DNA of 8,259 bases from JAIVJM01 sp035761505 (GTDB lineage: Bacteria > Acidobacteriota > Blastocatellia > Pyrinomonadales > Pyrinomonadaceae): assembly GCA_035761505.1 (NCBI GenBank), contig DASTQX010000076.1:1-8259 (forward strand), written 5' to 3'. The position numbers were made by a program, and so were the translations under genes. Position 1 is the first letter of the stretch, and each line of letters opens with the position of its first letter. This document shows positions 1-5,036 of the stretch, piece after piece. The notes beneath the pieces were generated by a model, which did not search any database, had not been told where the DNA came from, and was given only the letters and a program-made list of their open reading frames with translations.

Positions 1-231
1 ATGATTAACGAACTGGACACGGTCGTCCTCACGCGCGACGTTGAGGAGCACGGACTTGAACGCGGCGACTTGGGCGCGGTGGTTCACCGTTACGCGGACG
101 GCGAAGCCTTCGAGGTCGAGTTCGTCACCGCCGAGGGCGGCACGGTCGCGCTGCTTACCTTAGCCGCCGCCGACATTCGGCCCGTCGGCAAGAACGACCT
201 TCTTCACGTCCGCGAACTCACGCCCGCCTGA
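1..231 (+). CDS. DUF4926 domain-containing small protein
   Basis: This 76-residue protein opens with MINELDTVVLTRDV and contains the pattern HGLERGDLGAVVHRY, then EVEFVTAEGGTVALLTL, then ADIRPV. I recognise this as DUF4926, a small SH3-like beta-barrel type family of about 60-80 residues, so the protein is essentially all domain. The molecular function is unknown. Members are often encoded beside a second small protein such as DUF6883, which gives the pair a toxin/antitoxin-like look; that partner would lie upstream, outside the window. The ATG is the first base of the window, so no ribosome binding site can be examined and an earlier start cannot be excluded. The length and N-terminus fit a complete protein. 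It converges on the next gene, with only 16 bp between the two stop codons. Confidence 0.8.
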   Translation: MINELDTVVLTRDVEEHGLERGDLGAVVHRYADGEAFEVEFVTAEGGTVALLTLAAADIRPVGKNDLLHVRELTPA

Positions 232-247
232 CTCTCCACTCGAAGCC

Positions 248-922
248 TCAAGGCGCTTTCGGGCTCTTGCCGAGGCGCGAGGCGTCTTCGCTGATGAGGC
301 GGCAGAGTTCGATGATCTCGTCGAGGTCGCCGCTGGCCTTGGCCCCGGCGCGGGCGTCCACCACGTCGCGGTTGCGGAAGAACGGGCTCATGATGAAGCG
401 CATGACGAGGTCGTCGAGCCGGATGAGCGCGGCCTTCATCTGCGCGCCGTCGCGCGCGTGCCCGTAGGCCCAGCGCTTCGTCGGCCCTTCGGGCGCGGGG
501 AGCACGAGGTTGGTCTTGAGGCGCGCGGCGCGCTTCCCGATCTCCTTCGTCGTCTCCGAGATGCTCTTGTAGTCGAGCGCGCCCTTCGAGACGACGGCGG
601 ACTTCAACATCTGGTTGTTGAGGACTTGGATGTGCCGGTAGTCCTCGCCGATCTGCGCGAGCGCGAGCTTGGCCTGTTCGGGCTGCGCGGCCTTGCGCGC
701 CGCCGCCGTCTCCGCCGAGCGCATGCTCGACTGTCGCTCGCGGATGCTCGCCGGGTCGGGCTGGCGCGGGAGCGAGCTGAAGTTCGGCGTCCGGCGCGGC
801 GGGCCGTCCTTCGCCTCTCCTCCCTGCGCGCGGGCTGGGCCGTGCGCGGCGAACAGAAGAGTCACCGCCACCAAAACGAGCGCGGGCGCGCGCCCCAATG
901 CCGTCCAGTCAAAGTTCTTCAC
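248..922 (-). CDS. Secreted protein of unknown function
   Basis: I do not recognise a family with certainty. The 224-residue product starts at a GTG and has a Sec signal peptide: a short n-region (VKNFDWTALGRAP), a hydrophobic core ALVLVAVTLLFAA (about residues 14-26), and a likely cleavage site after GPARA at residue 32. Residues 33-75 are a polar, proline- and arginine-rich linker. Residues 75-140 look helical and charged (PEQAKLALAQIGEDYRHIQV, ETTKEIGKRAARL). The C-terminal third has a hydrophobic helix (LDDLVMRFIMSPFF, 169-182) and an acidic segment, SGDLDEIIELCRLISED. No catalytic motif is visible. The product is probably periplasmic or surface-associated. The GTG at 922 is chosen because a GGAGG lies 6 nt upstream and because the signal peptide starts there. 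The frame stays open far upstream, but that part is antisense to the HD gene and is not credible. Confidence 0.72.
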   Translation of the reverse strand: MKNFDWTALGRAPALVLVAVTLLFAAHGPARAQGGEAKDGPPRRTPNFSSLPRQPDPASIRERQSSMRSAETAAARKAAQPEQAKLALAQIGEDYRHIQVLNNQMLKSAVVSKGALDYKSISETTKEIGKRAARLKTNLVLPAPEGPTKRWAYGHARDGAQMKAALIRLDDLVMRFIMSPFFRNRDVVDARAGAKASGDLDEIIELCRLISEDASRLGKSPKAP

Positions 923-928
923 GGCGGG

Positions 929-933
929 CCTCC
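929..933 (-). promoter_or_regulatory. Ribosome binding site fixing the GTG start at 922
   Basis: On the minus strand the sequence reads CTACGGAGGCCCGCCGTG: a GGAGG core 6 nt before the GTG. It is the strongest Shine-Dalgarno match at any start in this window. It separates the real start from the much longer open frame that continues upstream. Confidence 0.7.
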
Positions 934-967
934 GTAGCGGGTTCGGTTTTACGCGAGGGTGTGCGGT

Positions 968-996
968 AGTATATGCCCCTCGGCATTTCCCGACAA
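968..996 (-). promoter_or_regulatory. Sigma70-type promoter for the secreted protein (divergent region)
   Basis: Reading the minus strand, TTGTCG (996-991; 4 of 6 to TTGACA) is followed after exactly 17 nt by TATACT (973-968; 5 of 6 to TATAAT). Transcription would start near 961, giving a leader of about 38 nt before the GTG at 922. The complementary strand carries TAGTAT at 967-972, a possible -10 for the HD gene with a leader of about 40 nt to its TTG start. The two divergent genes may therefore share overlapping -10 elements. No good -35 is visible for the plus direction. Confidence 0.45.
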
Positions 997-1021
997 ACGT
1001 TTTTCGAGGGCTCAGCGCGAA

Positions 1022-2302
1022 TTGTCGGAACGCATCTACCGCGACCCCGTGCACAACATCATCCGCCTCCGCACCGACACGGACGAGGGGCGGCTGATGG
1101 TGCGTCTCATAGACTCCTACGAGTTCCAGCGCCTCCGGCGCATCAAGCAGCTTGGGCTGGCGCTCTTCACCTATCAGGGCGCGGAGCACTCGCGCTTCAC
1201 GCACTCTCTGGGCGTGCTCCACCTGATGACGCGCGTCCTCGACCGCCTCGGCGAGAAGTACCCGATTGACGAGGAGGCGCGGGCGGCGGCGCGCGCGGCG
1301 GCTCTGCTGCACGACATCGGCCACGGCCCCTTCTCGCACGTCATGGAGAAGGTCTTGAACTTCCACCACGAGGCGTGGACGGTCGAGGCCGTGACGAGCG
1401 ACGAAACCGAGGTCGGCGAGATACTCCGCTCTTACTCGCCCGCGCTCCCCGCGCGCATCGCCGAGATCATCGAGGGCCGCTTCCGTCCCGCCTTCCTCGC
1501 GCAGCTCGTCTCCTCGCAGCTCGACGTTGACCGCATGGACTACCTGCTGCGCGACTCGCTGATGACCGGCGCGAAGTACGGCTACTACGACCTCGAATGG
1601 GTCGTCAACGCCATCGAGGTTGACGAGGCGGCGGATCGCATCTACGTCTCGGCGCGCGGGCTCTACGCCGTCGAGGAGTACTTGCAGGCCCGCTACTACA
1701 TGTTCCGGCAGGTCTATTTTCACCGCACGCTGCGCTCGGCTGAAGCCGTCCTGCGCTCGACTCTGCGGCGCGCGCTCGAAGTGTTGGAGGCGGGCGGCGA
1801 CGTGTGGAGCGCGCCGGGGACGGCCTTCGAGAAGGTCTTGCGCCGCGCGCCGCTCGTGCTCTCAGACCATCTTGAGATGGACGATTCCGACGTGCTCTTC
1901 CACGTCAAGCAGTGGCAACATTCGAGCGACACAATCCTCCGCGACCTCAGCCGCCGCTTCGTCGGTCGCAGCCTCTTCAAGGCGATTGACCTCGACATGC
2001 CGGAGTCGGAGCGCGCGGGCTTCCTCTCCGAGGCGCGCGCGCGCGTCGCCGCGTCGGGCTTCGACCCCGACTATTACTTCATCGAAGACCACGCGGGCGA
2101 CGTGCCCTACTACTCTTACTACTCGGTGGACGAAGTGGAGCAGAAGTCCCTCATCCACGTCGAGGACGGCTACGCGCGCCCCTCGATCCGCGAGATCAGC
2201 GAGGTCAGCCAAGCCGTGCGCGGCCTCCGTGGCTACCGCCTCGACCGCGTCTGCTTCCCCCCGGAAGTCAAAGACGAGATTTACGCGCTCTACCACAAAT
2301 AA
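1022..2302 (+). CDS. HD-domain phosphohydrolase (COG1078, dNTPase-like)
   Basis: The 426-residue protein belongs to the HD phosphohydrolase family related to bacterial dGTPases and SAMHD1; such enzymes hydrolyse phosphate esters, often of deoxynucleoside triphosphates, in the cytoplasm. Numbering from the TTG start, it opens with the family hallmark SERIYRDPVHNIIRL. The metal-binding set is complete: H61 in FTHSLGV, H97-D98 in LLHDIGHGPFSH, and D170 in SSQLDVDRMDYLLRDS, matching H..HD..D of SAMHD1. The RDPVH and DSYEFQRLRRIKQLG segments are typical of COG1078. The only in-frame starts are GTG 959 and TTG 1022. The TTG is preferred because the family begins at this point, a GAGGG lies 11 nt upstream (1006-1010), and residues encoded from 959 resemble untranslated promoter sequence. 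The actual substrate cannot be told from sequence. It is followed by a heptamer repeat and a GNAT gene on the same strand. Confidence 0.9.
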   Translation: MSERIYRDPVHNIIRLRTDTDEGRLMVRLIDSYEFQRLRRIKQLGLALFTYQGAEHSRFTHSLGVLHLMTRVLDRLGEKYPIDEEARAAARAAALLHDIGHGPFSHVMEKVLNFHHEAWTVEAVTSDETEVGEILRSYSPALPARIAEIIEGRFRPAFLAQLVSSQLDVDRMDYLLRDSLMTGAKYGYYDLEWVVNAIEVDEAADRIYVSARGLYAVEEYLQARYYMFRQVYFHRTLRSAEAVLRSTLRRALEVLEAGGDVWSAPGTAFEKVLRRAPLVLSDHLEMDDSDVLFHVKQWQHSSDTILRDLSRRFVGRSLFKAIDLDMPESERAGFLSEARARVAASGFDPDYYFIEDHAGDVPYYSYYSVDEVEQKSLIHVEDGYARPSIREISEVSQAVRGLRGYRLDRVCFPPEVKDEIYALYHK

Positions 2303-2307
2303 GAAAG

Positions 2308-2335
2308 GATGAACGTTGAACGATGAACGTTGAAC
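2308..2335 (+). repeat. Heptamer tandem repeat, consensus GWTGAAC x4
   Basis: The 14-bp unit GATGAACGTTGAAC is present twice, perfectly and back to back. Each copy is itself two 7-bp units (GATGAAC and GTTGAAC), giving four heptamers. It starts 5 nt after the HD gene stop codon. TGA recurs at 2310, 2317, 2324 and 2331, so all three plus-strand frames are closed; another TGA follows at 2336. The central AACGTT is palindromic. The rest of the gap up to 2404 holds no further structure that I see. Confidence 0.85.
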
Positions 2336-2404
2336 TGAATGGCAGAGCGGCTCAGTGCTCTTCATTCCGCGTTTGGCGAACTTCGTTCCGCGCCTGCTTT
2401 TATC

Positions 2405-2899
2405 ATGCCTGATATGTTCGTCAACCTGCTGGGTCTGGCTGCGGTCGAGCCCCTGCTCTCGGAGTTGCGGGGCGCGGGGGTGTTGGTGCGCCGGGCGCAG
2501 CCCTGGGAGTTGACGCAGGTGCGGACGTTCATCAAGGGGCACTTCGAGGAGGGGTGGGCGGACGAGGTTTCCGTCGGCTTCGTGCGCCAGCCCGTGTCGG
2601 TCTTCGTCGCGGTGCGGGAAGGTCGGCTCACGGGCTTCGCGGCCTACGAGTGCACGCGGCGGAATTTCGTCGGGCCGATGGGCTTGGCCGAAGGCGAGCG
2701 CGGGCGGGGCGTGGGCCGCGCGCTCCTGCTCGCGTGCCTGTGGGCTTTGCGCGAGATGGGCTACGTCTATGCCATCCTCGGCGGCATCGGCCCGGTGGCC
2801 TTCTTCGAGCGCGCCGTCGGCGCGACTGTCATCCCCGACAGCTCGCCCGGCATCTACGCCGACCCGCTCCGACGCGAAGACGAAAGCGATGAGACATAA
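2405..2899 (+). CDS. GNAT-family N-acetyltransferase
   Basis: This is a GCN5-related acetyltransferase that would transfer an acetyl group from acetyl-CoA to an amine; the acceptor is unknown. From the ATG at 2405 the protein has 164 residues. The acetyl-CoA pyrophosphate-binding motif R-x-x-G-x-G is present as RGRGVGRALL (about residues 99-108). It is followed by helix LLACLWALREMGYVYAILGG and the C-terminal segment GPVAFFERAVGATVIPDSSPGIY, typical of one GNAT subfamily. An ATG at 2339 would add 22 residues. I reject it because only 10 of those 22 codons end in G or C, against 28 of the 30 codons after 2416, and because it is not preceded by a ribosome binding site. ATG 2414 (MFVNLLGL) is an equally possible start. 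None of the candidates has a clear Shine-Dalgarno. The next gene starts 27 bp downstream, so the two could be cotranscribed. Confidence 0.85.
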   Translation: MPDMFVNLLGLAAVEPLLSELRGAGVLVRRAQPWELTQVRTFIKGHFEEGWADEVSVGFVRQPVSVFVAVREGRLTGFAAYECTRRNFVGPMGLAEGERGRGVGRALLLACLWALREMGYVYAILGGIGPVAFFERAVGATVIPDSSPGIYADPLRREDESDET

Positions 2900-2926
2900 A
2901 GCTCTCCCTCCCGCGAGTCGAAATTC

Positions 2927-3829
2927 ATGCTCTTGCGTGCCGCCTCAATCCTCTTCCTGCTCGCATGCGTCCTCGCGCCTTGCGCGGACGCGCAGACGGT
3001 TGAGGGGCCGCGTGTCAGAGTCGCGGTGCTCGACTTCGGGCAGACGGAGACGGGGCAGAGAGCGGCTCAGGCTCTCGCGGTCGGAATCAACGTCGAAGGC
3101 TTCGCGCTGGTGGATCGTGGCTTGAGCCGCGACGCGGCGCGGGGGACGGGCTACGCGGGCTCGCTCAACCTCACGCTGCGGGAGGCGCGCGACCTTGGGG
3201 CCGCGATTGATTGCGACTTCTTCATCACGGGCGACGCGCAGACGCTCCGCCGCTCGCCCTCTGAGGGCGCGGCCTACTTCGAGTCTTACGTCTCCATCTT
3301 CATCGTCAGCGCGCACACGGGCCGCCTCGTCTCGTGGTCGAGGCCGAGCCAAGAGGCCGCGACGCACGAAGCGGCTGAGAAAGCGCTGCTCGAAGAAGTG
3401 CGCCGCCTCGCCTTCGAGTGCCGGAGGAATATTCTGCGCTGGCAGGAGGACGAACGTGCGCGCCTGCGCGTGCGCGAGTCGGCGCGTGGAGAGACGAACG
3501 TCATCGAAGACGCGCCGGAAGAGGGCAGCCCCGCCGCCGCGAGCTACCGCGAGCCCGCGCCCTACAGGCGTCTCCGACCGACCTACACGGACGAGGCGGC
3601 GCGCGCGGGCGCGGAGGCGACCGTTGATGTGACGGTCGAGGTCGGCGCGGACGGTGAAGCCGGTCGCATCGAAGTCGTCCGCTGGGCCGGTTTCGGCCTC
3701 GACGAAGCGGTCGTCTCCACCGTCCGGCAGATGCACTTCCGCCCCGCCACGCGCGACGGCCAGCCCTTCCCCGTCCGCATCCTCCTCCGCTACAACTTCC
3801 GCGCGCCGAAGAAAAACAGTGAGCGGTAA
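2927..3829 (+). CDS. Exported protein: CsgG/FlgO-like N-terminal region plus TonB C-terminal domain
   Basis: The 300-residue product begins with a signal peptide (MLLRAASILFLLACVLAPCADA, probable cleavage before QT at 23). LLAC at 11-14 is a poor lipobox, so signal peptidase I is favoured. Residues 29-105 (RVRVAVLDFGQTETG, VEGFALVDRGL, GSLNLTLREARDLGAAIDCDFFITGDA) resemble the CsgG/FlgO/TolB-N fold: a VAVLDF strand, a VxDR motif, then a lG..lg.D.ittG segment. After a charged linker (about 170-212), residues 213-292 form a TonB C-terminal domain: PTYTDEAARAGAEATVDVTVEV, GFGLDEAVVSTVRQMHF and the FRPATRDGQPFPVRI ending. The role is probably periplasmic, linked to the cell envelope. Without a retained N-terminal anchor it could not work as a classical energy-transducing TonB. 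The last codons and the TAA lie inside an inverted repeat. No strong ribosome binding site is visible before ATG 2927. Confidence 0.82.
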   Translation: MLLRAASILFLLACVLAPCADAQTVEGPRVRVAVLDFGQTETGQRAAQALAVGINVEGFALVDRGLSRDAARGTGYAGSLNLTLREARDLGAAIDCDFFITGDAQTLRRSPSEGAAYFESYVSIFIVSAHTGRLVSWSRPSQEAATHEAAEKALLEEVRRLAFECRRNILRWQEDERARLRVRESARGETNVIEDAPEEGSPAAASYREPAPYRRLRPTYTDEAARAGAEATVDVTVEVGADGEAGRIEVVRWAGFGLDEAVVSTVRQMHFRPATRDGQPFPVRILLRYNFRAPKKNSER

Positions 3830-3940
3830 GCGGTGAGCAGTAAGCAGAAAAGAGAAGAAAGCCATTCCAGTTCCTGAGCCCTGAGTTTTGAAATCTGAAA
3901 TTGCTTTTACTGCTTACTGCTCACCGCTTACTGCTCACCG
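3817..3940. repeat. 31-bp inverted repeat of heptamers between convergent genes
   Basis: Left arm 3817-3847 and right arm 3910-3940 are reverse complements at 29 of 31 positions, including 22 bp without mismatch, and enclose a 62-nt loop. Each arm is four heptamers of consensus GTRAGCR read out of the neighbouring gene. Stop triplets fall every 7 nt: 3820, 3827, 3834 and 3841 on plus; 3937, 3930, 3923 and 3916 on minus. The TAA at arm positions 11-13 is the stop codon of the upstream plus-strand gene (3827-3829), and the symmetric TAA in the other arm ends homoserine dehydrogenase (3930-3928). A transcript from either side would fold into a long stem, so it may act as a bidirectional terminator or mRNA 3' end stabiliser. 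No run of U follows the stem, so an intrinsic terminator is not demonstrated. Confidence 0.88.
3871..3898 (+). repeat. Second heptamer family inside the inverted-repeat loop (NNYYTGA x4)
   Basis: In the loop of the inverted repeat, four successive 7-mers end in YYTGA or TTTGA: TTCCTGA, GCCCTGA, GTTTTGA and AATCTGA, with TGA at 3875, 3882, 3889 and 3896. The units are too diverged to look like a recent duplication, but the phase is exact. The sequence differs from the arms while keeping the same 7-bp period and the same in-unit stop triplet. Confidence 0.55.
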
Positions 3941-4950
3941 TCTTTGACGATGTTGATGAAGTCGGCGAGCAGGCCGTAGGCCGTGCTCTGGAGGTCTGGG
4001 GTGTGGGCGATGAGGGTGAGGCCGGGCAGCACGTCCAGCTCGAAATTGAGGACGAGCGAAGTCCCGGCGGCTAAGGCGAAGGGGCTCGGAAGAGCGACGC
4101 GTTCGGGACGGACGGCGGCTTCGACGCTGCCGTCCGGTTTGAGCCTCGCTCTCGCGACGAGCCTGTAAGGCTCCCCGGCGGCGCGCGCGGCGCGCACCTC
4201 TTCGTCGCTCAAACTTCTGATGCCTTCGCGACGCACGTCTTCGAGTCTGAGTCGCGCGCCCATCAAGACGTTCGCCACGGCGCAGAGCTTGACCGCCGAG
4301 TCCCAGCCTTCAACGTCGTGCGTCGGGTCGGTCTCGGCGACGCCGAGCGCCTGCGCGCGGCGCACGCCTTCGTCGAAGCTGCGGCCCGCCTCAATCTCTT
4401 CGAGGATGACGTTGGTCGTGGAGTTGAGAGCGCCGCCGAAGGCCCGGAGCCGCGCGCAGGGGAGCGAGCCCCGGAAGAGCGAGAAGACCGGACAGTCTGA
4501 GACGGTCGCCTCGAAGAGAAAGCGGCGGCCCGCGCTCCGCGCCAGCTCGTCCAACTCTCGATACGCGTGGACGATGGTTCCCTTGTTGGCCGTGACGACG
4601 TGCGCGCCCGCTGCGAGCGCCGCGCGGACGTGAGAGACGGCGGGCTCGCCCTTCAAAGGTTCGAGCGAAGTGGTCTCGAACAGCACGTCGCAACGCGCCG
4701 CCGCGAGCCAGCTCGCAACGTCCGAAGGCTTCGGCGACGAACCGCGCGCCGAGACTTCGCCCGACAGAAGCTCCGCGTCAGTGAATCCTTCGGGCGCGAC
4801 TATCCAGCCCAAGCGCCGCGTCGCCACGCCCGTCAAGTGCCACTCGACGCCGTACTCTTCGCGCATCTCTTCGCGCTTCCGCACGAGCAGCGCCGCGAGC
4901 GCGCGCCCGACGTTCCCGAAGCCGAGCAGACAGAGGTTGAAATGTTTCAT
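3928..4950 (-). CDS. hom: Homoserine dehydrogenase, short form without ACT domain
   Basis: The 340-residue enzyme reduces aspartate semialdehyde to homoserine with NAD(P)H, the branch step to threonine, methionine and isoleucine. The Rossmann nucleotide-binding loop is GFGNVGR (10-16). TANKGTI (K123) is the conserved active-site lysine region. FEATVSDCPVF and GALNSTTNVILEEI (173-186) match the homoserine-binding core, with NST in place of the common NGT. GVAETDPTHDVEGWDSAVK (203-221) supplies the acidic residues E206 and D208 and the catalytic D217/K221 pair. The chain ends soon after the catalytic domain, so the ACT domain that gives threonine feedback in longer forms is absent. ATG 4950 is chosen because MKHFNLCLLGFGNVG starts at the first Rossmann strand. 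An in-frame ATG at 4977 and a longer frame to 5016 would add residues with no family counterpart. The ribosome binding site is weak (GCGGAAAA). The TAA stop lies in an inverted-repeat arm. Confidence 0.9.
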   Translation of the reverse strand: MKHFNLCLLGFGNVGRALAALLVRKREEMREEYGVEWHLTGVATRRLGWIVAPEGFTDAELLSGEVSARGSSPKPSDVASWLAAARCDVLFETTSLEPLKGEPAVSHVRAALAAGAHVVTANKGTIVHAYRELDELARSAGRRFLFEATVSDCPVFSLFRGSLPCARLRAFGGALNSTTNVILEEIEAGRSFDEGVRRAQALGVAETDPTHDVEGWDSAVKLCAVANVLMGARLRLEDVRREGIRSLSDEEVRAARAAGEPYRLVARARLKPDGSVEAAVRPERVALPSPFALAAGTSLVLNFELDVLPGLTLIAHTPDLQSTAYGLLADFINIVKDGEQ

Positions 4951-5006
4951 GTTGATTTTCCGCAGGCGTTGCGACATTCTGTGCGCGCCGAACCCACGCC
5001 ACGTTC

Positions 5007-5035
5007 TATTTATCACGCACCGAGAGAAGTTTGAA
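5007..5035 (-). promoter_or_regulatory. Candidate promoter for homoserine dehydrogenase
   Basis: On the minus strand TTCAAA (5035-5030; 4 of 6 to TTGACA) is followed after 17 nt by TAAATA (5012-5007), with a TG one base before it as in extended -10 elements. An alternative register uses GATAAA (5014-5009). This is the only AT-rich patch in the 86-bp divergent gap. Start of transcription would be near 5000, giving a leader of about 50 nt. The -35 lies just before the amidase ATG, and the amidase ribosome binding site (GAGAAG, 5024-5029) sits inside the spacer. The two genes therefore overlap in their control regions. No convincing plus-strand promoter for the amidase is visible. Confidence 0.3.
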
Positions 5036-5036
5036 G

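Noticed and set aside
248..1723. 491-codon open frame on minus covering both the secreted protein and the HD gene
   Set aside because: Only 248-922 has a signal peptide, a ribosome binding site and a plausible protein. The part from 923 on is antisense to the HD gene, is compositionally biased, and arises from high GC at third positions.
2339..2404. N-terminal extension of the GNAT protein from ATG 2339
   Set aside because: The codons lack the strong G/C third-position bias of the gene, a TGA sits directly before the ATG, no Shine-Dalgarno is present, and the added residues have no counterpart in the family as I know it.
2945..3865. 306-codon open frame on minus antisense to the TonB-domain gene
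   Set aside because: The Arg/Ala/Val-rich translation has no domain, whereas the plus frame has a signal peptide and a TonB C-terminal domain.
3910..3940. CRISPR-like array in the GTRAGCR heptamers
   Set aside because: The units are contiguous 7-mers with no spacers, and no cas genes are present.
3817..3940. Terminal inverted repeats of a small mobile element (MITE)
   Set aside because: The 62-nt interior is itself a degenerate heptamer array, no target-site duplication is visible, and the arms are internally repetitive. This fits repeat expansion better, although insertion cannot be fully excluded.
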